The notes under the pieces are model-generated. The model was not told the origin of the DNA. It did not search any database and saw nothing but the letters and a program-made list of their open reading frames with translations. From JBBIGV01 sp037447335 (GTDB lineage: Bacteria > Bacteroidota > Ignavibacteria > Ignavibacteriales > Ignavibacteriaceae), in contig JBBIGV010000050.1 of assembly GCA_037447335.1 (NCBI GenBank), positions 1 through 26,789 of the forward strand: 26,789 nt of DNA, written 5' to 3'. Of this stretch, positions 8,122 to 15,958 are shown one piece after another; position 1 is the stretch's first letter, and the number at the start of each line of letters is the position of its first letter. Position numbers and translations under genes: made by a program.

Positions 8122-11100
8122 TCACAGATATTTAGGCAAAGTTATTATACATTCTGTGTAACTATCTTCCTTACTTTTAAAATTTATTTCTCCTCCGTGC
8201 ACTTTAGTCACAATATCATAACTTAAAGATAATCCAAGTCCGGTTGCCTCTCCCGTTGGTTTTGTGGTAAAGAACGGCTGGAATATTTTATCTATAATTT
8301 CCTTAGGTATTCCATTTCCGTTGTCACCAATTCTTATTTCAACTTTATCTCCTGAATTTTTTGTTGATACACTTAATGTTGGAGAGAAATTATTATTTCC
8401 ACTTTTTTTCTTTTTATCATAAGCTGCATAACAGGCGTTGTTAATAATATTTAAGAATACTCTGCTTATATCCTGGGGGACTACGTTTATTTTTTCCAGA
8501 GTTTCATCATAATCTTTTTCTATTGAAATATTAAATTCTTTATTCTGTGCTCTCATTCCGTGGTAAGCAAGGTTAACATATTGATCGAGCAGTTCATTAA
8601 TATCAGTTAATGTTTTCTCTCCTGAACTTCCTCTTGAATGCAGAAGCATTCCTTTAACTATAGAAGCTGCGCGTTTACCGTGTTGATTTATTTTTTCGAG
8701 GTTTTGTTTTAAGTCTTCAATTAATTGAATGACCTCTTCAATGTTTTTATTTTTAATTTCCGTTTTCATTTCATCGAGCAGCTCCCTGCTTACTTCAGAA
8801 AAATTATTTACAAAGTTCAGAGGATTTTTTATTTCATGGGCTATTCCTGCAGTAAGTTCGCCAAGCGATGCCATTTTTTCTGTATGAATGAGTTGAGACT
8901 GAGCAGCCTTCAATTCTTTCAAGGTAACTTCAATTTTATTTTTTGCTTCCTCAAGATTTTTAAAATCCTCATAACGTGCATAAGCAATTGAAAATGCTTC
9001 TGCTAAGGTTTTTACTAGTACGAGTTTTTCATCGGAAAGAAAAGAAACATCACCAGCGTAAAGCATTCCCTGGGCAAAAGGCACAAAATGGAGAACGAGT
9101 GATTCAGGCGGTTCAGATGATCCCTGGTACGTTTCAGCGTTTTGAATCTGTCCGATTTCAATTAGTGATTTTGTCCAGTTGATGAATTCTTTTTTGTTCC
9201 AGTGCTCTTTATATATCTTTTTATTCTTCCAATGTTCAACTGTTTTACTTGTAAGTTCGTTCGAATTAAAATGTAAATTTAAAGCAGCGAGTGATTTTCC
9301 ATCCGGCGTAGTTAAATAAACCCGGACTTTTTCATTTACTTCATCAATAATAAAAATACCACAGCGAATAAATGGAACTTCTTGAGTTTTTAATTCACGC
9401 CAGATAATAGGTGTTATTCGATTAAGGTCTTCGGATGTTCTCATTGACGCAATTTCTGCACGCACACGATCGAGAGAAGCTTGTCTTTTTGATTCTTTTG
9501 CTCGTGTTTCGGCTTCTTTCAAATCCTCAAAACGTTTATAGGTCAGATCAAATACGCTTGCAAAACGCACCAAAGTTTCCACGGAATCTTTAGGGGGATT
9601 CGGAATCGAGCCCGGCAAACTAAAACCGATCTCGCCGTGCGTGGTACGAGCCATAACAAAAGTCAGACCGCCGATATGGCGAATGTCGTCTAAGGTTGGT
9701 GCTTGCGGATCTACTTGTTTAAAATCACCGAGAGAGATCATCTTTTCTACATATTCCACTGCAGTATCTACATCCATGGCAAAAACAAGTGTGGGCTCAT
9801 CACTCTTTTCCCAATCAGCTACAAGTTTTACATCGCCGTGTATATGCCGGGGTAATGACATTACCATACCTATTCGCGTTCCATCACCTGAGGTCATGGC
9901 TTTTTCGTATTTATCGGGGAGCCATCTCATGTACCAGAAATAATGTGCTTCATGACCAAGTGCTACAAACTCTGTGCGCATTGTAACAACAATGTCGAGT
10001 AGTTCTGAAGACTCACGCATAGCTGTAACCTGTGCGCGAATTCTTTCAAGCGATAATTCGATCTGTGCTTCTCTTGCCTGTGCTTCTGCTTTTTGAATAT
10101 CGAGGAAACGGGTATAGGTACCGTCAAAAACACCTGCAAATCTCTCTAATAACTTAATTGTTTCTCCAGTTCTGGGATTTTGAGTAGCGACTGATAATAT
10201 GCCTCTTGAAAATATTGCAGTGTATATAATACGTCGATTTTCCTCTCTGCCAAGTCTATTTTTAGCATCGTTGTATTCTTTAAAATCAACATCACTATTT
10301 AGGTACCTGTTATATTTTTCCAGTTCATCGCCGGAAATATCTATAATGACTGATTTTCTTTTCTCTTTCCATGCAGTGTAAATTTTATTTATTACAGTCG
10401 GTTCCTCAATTGGTGCTTTGAACATCTGGTTCATTATGCTACCCTGTAAGGATAACCATATCTCAATAACTTTTTCTGATTCATTCACCATACCGATTGA
10501 TAGTTGATCAGGGTCTTCACCCAGTTCCTTAAATTGCTCGAAGAGAACGCGCGCAGTTTCTGCTAATTCATTACTATGATGCATAGCCATTGTTCTTGCA
10601 CGGACTCTTTCCAAAGCAAGTTCAATTTCTGCTTCCCTTGCCTGCTCTTCAGCTAATGTTATATCGTTATATCTGCGATATGCAAGATCAAAGACATTTC
10701 TAAATCGTTTAAGAATTTTAATTTGTGATTCATCGATAGGTTGTAGAGTTGAGATACCAATATCACCCACACCAATGGAGGAAAAATAGTAGTAGAGAGC
10801 AGTTGCATTATCTAATCGTGGGTCGTCAATCTGTCCGGAATTTTTTCTGAAATTTTTCCATTCATCAAGCTGGTCTTCTCTTATTACTCCCTGGTAAAAA
10901 GCATCTTCAGCACTTCTGATTTGCTTTAAGTAATCTTCTACGATAGGATGAGAGCCATATTCAATTTTTGTTATTGCACCAGCGGTTAAATCAGAAAAAT
11001 CATAATTCATAAAATATTTTTGCTCATCGTCTTGGATGTGAATAAGCGCATTTCTGATATTATCGAAGCCAAGTTTCTTAAACTCTTTAAACGAAACTTC

Positions 11101-11415
11101 ACAAATGCCAAGCAAATCCTCAGACTTGTTCATACTCATAGCAACAGCTCTAACTCTTTCGAGTGAAGCTTCAATTTCAAGTTCGCGGTTTTGTTCTTCA
11201 ACTGCTTTTCTTTTTTGCTCAAGCTCTTCAATGGTTTCTTCTAATAGAATTGCGGTTGTTTTTTTTACTTTTTCAGTCCGCTCTAATTTGAATTCCGAAA
11301 TAGTGAGTTCTTTATCTGCATTTTTTACTGACTTTGTAAGTTCATCCTTTTCCTTTTCGGAAAGGTGTTTGGTGTTTTTAATAAAGTCGAGTATGTATTG
11401 AAGATCTTTATTCAT
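8122..11415 (-). CDS. Soluble sensor histidine kinase with four 'ERVRA' sensor modules
   Basis: The protein (1097 aa) begins with a coiled coil (~1-80). Four modules of about 180-190 residues follow, starting near 81, 262, 450 and 642. Each opens with a helix of the pattern [AS]LERVRA and closes with F..VFDLAY.R[YF].D, followed by an E/A-rich linker helix. I do not know a family name for this module; its size and placement suggest a GAF-like ligand sensor, and it is common in kinases of this bacterial group. The C-terminus has HisKA (H860) and HATPase (N-box from 982, D1031-N-G-N-G, GEATGLGL at 1055). This core is about three quarters identical to that of the neighbouring kinase. No ribosome binding site is obvious. 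It is the first gene of the operon. Confidence 0.9.
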   Translation of the reverse strand: MNKDLQYILDFIKNTKHLSEKEKDELTKSVKNADKELTISEFKLERTEKVKKTTAILLEETIEELEQKRKAVEEQNRELEIEASLERVRAVAMSMNKSEDLLGICEVSFKEFKKLGFDNIRNALIHIQDDEQKYFMNYDFSDLTAGAITKIEYGSHPIVEDYLKQIRSAEDAFYQGVIREDQLDEWKNFRKNSGQIDDPRLDNATALYYYFSSIGVGDIGISTLQPIDESQIKILKRFRNVFDLAYRRYNDITLAEEQAREAEIELALERVRARTMAMHHSNELAETARVLFEQFKELGEDPDQLSIGMVNESEKVIEIWLSLQGSIMNQMFKAPIEEPTVINKIYTAWKEKRKSVIIDISGDELEKYNRYLNSDVDFKEYNDAKNRLGREENRRIIYTAIFSRGILSVATQNPRTGETIKLLERFAGVFDGTYTRFLDIQKAEAQAREAQIELSLERIRAQVTAMRESSELLDIVVTMRTEFVALGHEAHYFWYMRWLPDKYEKAMTSGDGTRIGMVMSLPRHIHGDVKLVADWEKSDEPTLVFAMDVDTAVEYVEKMISLGDFKQVDPQAPTLDDIRHIGGLTFVMARTTHGEIGFSLPGSIPNPPKDSVETLVRFASVFDLTYKRFEDLKEAETRAKESKRQASLDRVRAEIASMRTSEDLNRITPIIWRELKTQEVPFIRCGIFIIDEVNEKVRVYLTTPDGKSLAALNLHFNSNELTSKTVEHWKNKKIYKEHWNKKEFINWTKSLIEIGQIQNAETYQGSSEPPESLVLHFVPFAQGMLYAGDVSFLSDEKLVLVKTLAEAFSIAYARYEDFKNLEEAKNKIEVTLKELKAAQSQLIHTEKMASLGELTAGIAHEIKNPLNFVNNFSEVSRELLDEMKTEIKNKNIEEVIQLIEDLKQNLEKINQHGKRAASIVKGMLLHSRGSSGEKTLTDINELLDQYVNLAYHGMRAQNKEFNISIEKDYDETLEKINVVPQDISRVFLNIINNACYAAYDKKKKSGNNNFSPTLSVSTKNSGDKVEIRIGDNGNGIPKEIIDKIFQPFFTTKPTGEATGLGLSLSYDIVTKVHGGEINFKSKEDSYTECIITLPKYL

Positions 11416-11438
11416 TATGGGTAATTGTTTATTTGTTG

Positions 11439-11518
11439 CCCCGACCTTTAGGTTGGGGGAAAATATAAAAAATAAATCAGGGCTTCAGCCCCATTGAAAT
11501 AAAATGTGGCTAAAGCCA
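11439..11518. repeat. Cluster of three short palindromes upstream of the kinase operon
   Basis: Three different hairpins follow one another: CCCCGACCT-TT-AGGTTGGGG (11439-11458, one G-U pair), GGGCT-TC-AGCCC (11480-11491) and TGGCT-AA-AGCCA (11507-11518). They lie 23-103 bases upstream of the kinase start, so on the minus strand they would be in its leader RNA. The arrangement suggests a compound dispersed repeat rather than a single terminator, because no U-tract follows any of the stems. Confidence 0.6.
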
Positions 11519-11540
11519 ATCACCATATGATCTTAATAAT

Positions 11541-11658
11541 GAGGCTGACCAAAAAGTAAATTTTGCAAACAACTCTGAATTTATATGTCTGATTTCAGAT
11601 TAAATTCAAATTCATCGTAGCACAGATTACTAATCTGTGCTACATTTTGGTCAGCCTC
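11541..11658. mobile_element. MITE-like inverted-repeat element, copy 1
   Basis: This 118-bp element has perfect 14-bp terminal inverted repeats (GAGGCTGACCAAAA at 11541-11554 and its complement at 11645-11658). It also has an internal 12-bp palindrome (GTAGCACAGATT / AATCTGTGCTAC with a 3-base loop, about 11617-11643). It encodes no protein. A second copy in the same orientation lies at 12903-13020, with six differences by eye. It sits between the FIST gene and the kinase operon. Confidence 0.85.
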
Positions 11659-11686
11659 CTATTGACAATGCATAATATTTTAATTT

Positions 11687-12826
11687 TTATTTTTCTTTCA
11701 GAGCTACAACACAGCATGTGTTGTTATGAAATTCGTGTTTACCTTTTTTTGATTTCCCATATTCTCCATAAGTGAAAAACCCGATTAATGGAGCATTCCA
11801 TACAGCCTGAACACGTTGGATTTCTTCGCCTGTCATGATACCCAGAGATAAATACCGGCTGATACAGGAAAACATAATTACTGCATCTGCATCCCGAAGC
11901 TGTTCCTCTTTTACTTCTGTACATTCTTCAACGACGGTATCAATCACATCAAAATCGGGCGGTAGTGAAAAACGTACTTTTGAACCTTGCGGAACGTTAC
12001 CGGCACAAATCAGTGAACGATCTTCAATATTACCCATCTGTGCGGTTCTCATCACCGCCGGAGCGCCTTCTCTTTCCAGTTGCAGTGGATAATATGCACC
12101 AAGATTGAAAACAGTATTATTGAACTGTTCTTCCAGGTTGAGTCCCAGATATTTCATGACCAGATCCAGTGCGGGCTTGTCATCAATGGTATAAACAATA
12201 TTCCCCTCACTTTTGGTGACCGTCTTGGTGATGCCAATGGGTTTCCAGCCGCAGGTGGCTACCCCGGAAATACCTACCTTATCCTCATCAATAATCAGAG
12301 CCACCAGACCTGTGATGCTGCTTTTACCAAAAGTGAACGCTTTTGGTCCGGTCAGAGTAAGGTCGTCACCAGCCATACCGCCAAAGATAGTGGCTCCGCC
12401 TCCGAATCCCTCTTCGATGCCTTTAATAACTTCCTCGCCGTCCATTTCATTACTCCAGCCGGATAAAATAATGAAAGCCGGGTTCGTAAAGATTTTTTTA
12501 CCTTCCTCACCGAGCTGTTTTGCAATTTCATACTCAGAACTATCCCCGGCATCCAGAAATAATAATTTGAAAGAAGAAGGATTCATATCCAGCAGCATAA
12601 TTGTAATACTTCCTTCTTCAATTTCACTGCTGATAAATTCACCTGAAGAAGTTGCACCGAAAATTTGAATACCTTCACTATCTAATATTTTACAAACGGC
12701 ATCAATATCCTGCCTGAATAATAAGAAAACAATTGCAAGAGTTGGTTTAAAACCATTTTCCATACTTTGTTGCAAAGCAGTTTTAATTTCCTCCGGTGAT
12801 TTTCCTTTTATGGATTTTGCTTTCAT
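11687..12826 (-). CDS. FIST-domain small-ligand sensor protein
   Basis: The protein (379 aa) matches the FIST_N plus FIST_C architecture over its whole length: GATSSGEF at 57-64, GGMAGDD at 149-155, a central glycine-rich sheet, and a closing GFFTYGEYG motif near the C-terminus. FIST domains are predicted sensors of small molecules and are usually fused to kinases, chemoreceptors or cyclases; here the domain stands alone and has no signal peptide or membrane segment. It is flanked on both sides by copies of the same miniature element, 28 bases after its stop and 76 bases before its start. It sits directly upstream of the kinase operon on the same strand, so it may supply ligand information to those kinases, which is inference. 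Confidence 0.88.
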   Translation of the reverse strand: MKAKSIKGKSPEEIKTALQQSMENGFKPTLAIVFLLFRQDIDAVCKILDSEGIQIFGATSSGEFISSEIEEGSITIMLLDMNPSSFKLLFLDAGDSSEYEIAKQLGEEGKKIFTNPAFIILSGWSNEMDGEEVIKGIEEGFGGGATIFGGMAGDDLTLTGPKAFTFGKSSITGLVALIIDEDKVGISGVATCGWKPIGITKTVTKSEGNIVYTIDDKPALDLVMKYLGLNLEEQFNNTVFNLGAYYPLQLEREGAPAVMRTAQMGNIEDRSLICAGNVPQGSKVRFSLPPDFDVIDTVVEECTEVKEEQLRDADAVIMFSCISRYLSLGIMTGEEIQRVQAVWNAPLIGFFTYGEYGKSKKGKHEFHNNTCCVVALKEK

Positions 12827-12897
12827 TTATTGTAAGGATTTTAATTTGAAAATAGATTTGGGGACGATTGATTTTAATACTATTATCTAATAATTAC

Positions 12898-13025
12898 AAG
12901 ATGAGGCTGACCAAAAAGTAAATTTTGCAAACAACTTTGAATTTTTGTTTCTGATTTCAGATTAAATTCAAATTCATCGTAGCACAGATTAGTAATCTGT
13001 GCTACATTTTGGTCAGCCCCATCTT
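12898..13025. mobile_element. MITE-like inverted-repeat element, copy 2
   Basis: The core at 12903-13020 is the same length (118 bp) as copy 1 and about 95% identical by eye. Here the terminal inverted repeat extends outward to 19 bp with one mismatch (AAGATGAGGCTGACCAAAA at 12898-12916 against 13007-13025). The internal palindrome is GTAGCACAGATT-AGT-AATCTGTGCTAC (12979-13005). It lies between the FIST gene start and the stop of the secreted-protein gene at 13043. Confidence 0.85.
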
Positions 13026-13042
13026 CAAAAGAAATGAACCGG

Positions 13043-13459
13043 TTACTTAGAATACCTGTGTCTTAGTACATAAATATTATCTTTATGAGCCTTGAAGTGT
13101 TTAGTAGTTTCCATAAAAGCACCAGGATGACGATTACTGCCGCGGCTTACATATTCATCCCAGAATTTTTCGAATGATGCCATATCTTTTGCTGTATAAA
13201 AAATATTTACGTTCCATTCATCACCCCAGGCGTGGTTAAACTGACCCCAGCTAAGTATAAATCCCTCATTAACCAGCTCATTAAGTAAAGGTGCAAAAAC
13301 CGAATCAATCATTTTGTTGACTTTACCCACATCACCTCCATGAACCTGGTTAAAGCTGCAAATAAGTAATGGCGGATCCTGGTTCTGTGCAAAACCATTT
13401 TCATTTATAAATAGAAATGCAGCAAGAATAACTGCAAAGAAAATTGAGAATTGTTTCAT
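13043..13459 (-). CDS. Small secreted protein of the H-x-W-G pair, function unknown
   Basis: The protein (138 aa) starts with a signal peptide (about 1-25, cleavage after GFAQ). The mature part looks like an alpha/beta fold of the dimeric ferredoxin-like kind: alternating strands and helices, with F-x-H-A-W-G-D at 74-80. It aligns with the product of the gene just upstream (HWWGN at 75-79 of that protein), so the two are probably old paralogs. AAAGGAG precedes the ATG by about 10 bases. It is the last of six small co-directional genes. A role as a secreted enzyme or ligand-binding protein is possible, but no catalytic residue can be assigned. Confidence 0.75.
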   Translation of the reverse strand: MKQFSIFFAVILAAFLFINENGFAQNQDPPLLICSFNQVHGGDVGKVNKMIDSVFAPLLNELVNEGFILSWGQFNHAWGDEWNVNIFYTAKDMASFEKFWDEYVSRGSNRHPGAFMETTKHFKAHKDNIYVLRHRYSK

Positions 13460-13492
13460 AATACGGACTCCTTTTTTGTTTGTTGAATCTGA

Positions 13493-13927
13493 TTATTTAT
13501 TAAATACAACTTCCTGGTAAATTTCATCGGAATGTTTACCGGTGAAATATTTGTTATACGCTTTGTTAAAAGCATCGCGGGCTTCTTTAGTTGACCATGC
13601 TTCCATAAAAAGCTCATTGTTTTTCTGCATTGCTTTAGGAATATCTTCCCACGTTTTAATTACTGTTATTTGAATAACATCACGATTATTGTTGCCCCAC
13701 CAATGACGAACTGTCATATGACTGACAACATAAGGATTCTTGTTCCGCACTTTTGTGTTGAAGAGATTTGTCAGTGAATCGAATTCGGCAACTGATCCGT
13801 TTTCAGGAAAAGCTGCTTCTAAATTTTGAACCAGAACAGCATTACCTCCTGAAGGCTGGGCAATAGTTTGATTACCGCCAGACAGAAATAATATTGCTAG
13901 AAATGAACACACGATAAAGTACTTCAT
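13493..13927 (-). CDS. Small secreted protein, paralog of its downstream neighbour
   Basis: The protein (144 aa) has a signal peptide (1-24, ending TIAQ). The mature domain shares the motif H-W-W-G-N (75-79) and a similar hydrophobic pattern around it with the 138-residue neighbour encoded at 13043-13459. The start is supported by AGGAG nine bases upstream. No named family could be assigned; the pattern fits a dimeric alpha/beta-barrel fold. The 33-base gap to the next gene points to one transcript. Confidence 0.75.
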   Translation of the reverse strand: MKYFIVCSFLAILFLSGGNQTIAQPSGGNAVLVQNLEAAFPENGSVAEFDSLTNLFNTKVRNKNPYVVSHMTVRHWWGNNNRDVIQITVIKTWEDIPKAMQKNNELFMEAWSTKEARDAFNKAYNKYFTGKHSDEIYQEVVFNK

Positions 13928-13981
13928 GATACTTACTCCTTTTTGTTAATGAAGATATTATTTATTGGAACATTGATAAAA

Positions 13982-14347
13982 TCATTTTGATTTCATCTCA
14001 ATCTGAATGACTTCAAAAGGTTTATCACCTGTATTTTCAGGTTGATGTATTGTTGCATCAGTCCATATAACTTGTCCTGATTCAAAATTCATTTCCTGGG
14101 TTTTACCGTCAGGGAAAGTAAACTTCCCTTTCCCATCACTTAAAAAAACAACAACTCCTTCAGCGTGGGAATGCATAACAGATTTTTCTCCAGGTCCATA
14201 AGTTATTCGCAGAACCTTTACATGATCATTCTCGAATTCAACTTTATAATGCTTGGGATCTACTTTTTCAGCATCCTGTGCAAAGCTAAATCCGGATAAA
14301 AGTATCACTGCAAATAATACAGTGATGATTGAAAGTAACTGTTTCAT
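13982..14347 (-). CDS. Secreted single-domain cupin
   Basis: The protein (121 aa) has a signal peptide (1-24, ending FSFAQ) followed by one cupin barrel. Metal-ligand candidates are H59 and H61 (MHSHAEG) in the first motif and H101 (TIHQPEN) in the second; E63 lies just after the HxH pair rather than at the classical spacing. Small cupins of this type include isomerases, dioxygenases and ligand binders, so the reaction cannot be named. Export to the periplasm or beyond is predicted. An AAAAAGG sequence precedes the start. It lies in the middle of the six-gene cluster, 43 bases after the NTF2-like gene. Confidence 0.85.
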   Translation of the reverse strand: MKQLLSIITVLFAVILLSGFSFAQDAEKVDPKHYKVEFENDHVKVLRITYGPGEKSVMHSHAEGVVVFLSDGKGKFTFPDGKTQEMNFESGQVIWTDATIHQPENTGDKPFEVIQIEMKSK

Positions 14348-14389
14348 AACACTAACACCTTTTTAATTAATTATTTGTTAATAAATCTC

Positions 14390-14875
14390 TTACTCTAACG
14401 CACTCTTCATCTGGTATGTATCAGAATATTGCTGGAATTTTGTAACCTTTCCGTTTTCTAACCACCACATATGAACGAATTGTGCATTTAATTCTTTCCC
14501 TGTTTTTTTATAATTCGCATTGTACCTGCCGGTAACTATAACTTCACCTGTTAAAGTTTGATAAAAGTTCAGAGCGGTTAATGTCCAGTACTCCCATTCA
14601 CTGCCAAGCCTGTAAAACACTCCTTCAAGCACTGCGGTTGGTCCTATGTACGAACTGCCATCTGCATAAGTAGAGTTTTCTGCTGAATTCCATTCAATCT
14701 CCGGGTCCATTGCATCCAAAACACCGGGAATATTACCGTTCATGAACCAATCGTAAAGAGATGCAACAAACTCAGAATTGCCAGGGGATTGTGAAGATTG
14801 CGCAATTATATCTGATGAAAAAAATACTACTATTGAAATAGTTAAAGCGCATATTATGTTGTTTAAGATTTTCAT
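14390..14875 (-). CDS. Secreted NTF2/SnoaL-like protein
   Basis: The protein (161 aa from this start) has a signal peptide (1-26, ending DIIAQ) and an NTF2/SnoaL-like cone fold: the helical start VASLYDWFMNGNIPGVLDAM, the strand E-x-x-WN, then VTGRYNANYKKTGKELNAQF and the C-terminal MWWLENGKVTKFQQYSDT. I chose the ATG at 14875 over the one at 14887, because GAGGT at 14881-14885 lies five bases before the inner ATG and overlaps the outer one. Family members are ketosteroid isomerase-like or polyketide cyclase-like enzymes, or non-catalytic binders. Secretion is unusual for an enzyme of that kind. Confidence 0.85.
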   Translation of the reverse strand: MKILNNIICALTISIVVFFSSDIIAQSSQSPGNSEFVASLYDWFMNGNIPGVLDAMDPEIEWNSAENSTYADGSSYIGPTAVLEGVFYRLGSEWEYWTLTALNFYQTLTGEVIVTGRYNANYKKTGKELNAQFVHMWWLENGKVTKFQQYSDTYQMKSALE

Positions 14876-14905
14876 TATATACCTCATTGATTAGTTATTA
14901 AAAAT

Positions 14906-15190
14906 TTACTTTGAAGTAATCGCTGCTTCTTCTGCAAAATAAATCTCAGGCAAGCTCACAACGCCTGCCTCTTTCATAGCTTCTTTTAAGCTATCTGATT
15001 GAGCGAACTTTTTTCCATTCTCAATGCTGTTTATCTCCAGAAGAACAAAAATATGATTTGGATCATCTGCGTTTCTGAAAATTTTTCCTCCCATAGAACC
15101 ATGCTCTGATCTGATATTTGCATGATTGTCAAAAGCAGATTTCCATTTGTTGTATTCTTCAATTTTATGATGAACAAGTATGTGTGCCAT
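14906..15190 (-). CDS. Small cytoplasmic dimeric alpha/beta-barrel protein (ABM-like)
   Basis: The protein (94 aa) has no signal peptide. The pattern MAHILVHHKIEEYNKWKSAF..., a central HIFVLLEI strand and the helix KKFAQSDSLKEAMKEAG fit the small dimeric ferredoxin-like fold shared by antibiotic-biosynthesis-type monooxygenases and related stress-responsive proteins. The histidines H7 and H8 and the W17-K18 region are conserved-looking, but no active site is certain. AGGAG lies eight bases before the ATG. It is encoded upstream of the NTF2-like gene with a 30-base gap, so it probably belongs to the same transcript. Confidence 0.75.
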   Translation of the reverse strand: MAHILVHHKIEEYNKWKSAFDNHANIRSEHGSMGGKIFRNADDPNHIFVLLEINSIENGKKFAQSDSLKEAMKEAGVVSLPEIYFAEEAAITSK

Positions 15191-15237
15191 TGTATAACTC
15201 CTTTTTGTAGGTTTTAAAATGAATATTAACTAAGATT

Positions 15238-15678
15238 TCATTGTCCGCTAAGCCATTGCTCAAAACTTTTGTTTGTTTCGCCTCTGGGATAATTCCAGTC
15301 GGGCTTAAGCTTTAAGCCGGTGTTGCTTTTCCAAATAAAGTCTATAGAATTATTTATATCTTTCTCATTATGGATCTTGAGGAGGAAAATTTCTTCGGTA
15401 TTACCTGATATTTGCAGCAAATCCGAAATAATATTTTGTGCGAACAGAGCATTTTTAATAATTTCAATCTGTCTTAAATCATAACTTGCCCACACAATAC
15501 CATTTACGCCTGAAAGAAAAGTATTCTCGTCAACGAAAATCAGAAGATCGATAGCGGTTCCGGGTGGTAATCCGGGCGGCATCCTATCACTTATATCGGT
15601 CCAATTAATCGTTTTCAATGAATTAATTGATATTTCTCCGGTGTTGTTTAATATTCCTTTTGATTCTAATAAGATCAC
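15238..15678 (-). CDS. Hypothetical cytoplasmic protein
   Basis: The protein (146 aa) matches no family I recognise. It has no signal peptide. A region rich in proline and glycine (MPPGLPPGTAIDLLIFVDEN) precedes alternating strands and helices, and the C-terminus is WNYPRGETNKSFEQWLSGQ. The only in-frame start near the 5' end is GTG at 15678, with no clear ribosome binding site; a TAA stop lies five codons upstream. It is the first gene of the small-gene cluster and follows the hybrid regulator by 280 bases on the same strand. Confidence 0.6.
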   Translation of the reverse strand: MILLESKGILNNTGEISINSLKTINWTDISDRMPPGLPPGTAIDLLIFVDENTFLSGVNGIVWASYDLRQIEIIKNALFAQNIISDLLQISGNTEEIFLLKIHNEKDINNSIDFIWKSNTGLKLKPDWNYPRGETNKSFEQWLSGQ

Positions 15679-15958
15679 GGTTATAAAAAATTATTTGTGA
15701 AAATGTTATTGAAGATTTCCGGGTCAAACGTAGGTAATTGGCGTTCGGAATTCATGCACTATTCCCGCATTTGTTTGGATTATTTTTTCAAATGGGGCGT
15801 TTTTTGTATTAATTCTATAATTATATCGTTATAGACTTACTGAAGTGAAGGAAAAACCGGGTTCAACAGGAATGGGATACAGAGAGGTTTTGAATTAAAA
15901 TCTCAGGTTAGTTAACTGTCTTTTCACAAGGTCTAACCACGCTCACAAATTCATTGTA
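15679..15958 (-). promoter_or_regulatory. Intergenic region between the hybrid regulator and the small-gene cluster
   Basis: This 280-base stretch has no open frame of note. It is where a promoter and the regulator's binding site for the downstream cluster would be expected. No clear inverted repeat or hairpin terminator was seen, so this assignment rests on position alone. Confidence 0.3.

Noticed and set aside
11541..13025. A classical composite transposon around the FIST gene
   Set aside because: The flanking elements encode no transposase and no clear target duplication is seen outside the pair, so only a MITE-bracketed layout can be claimed.
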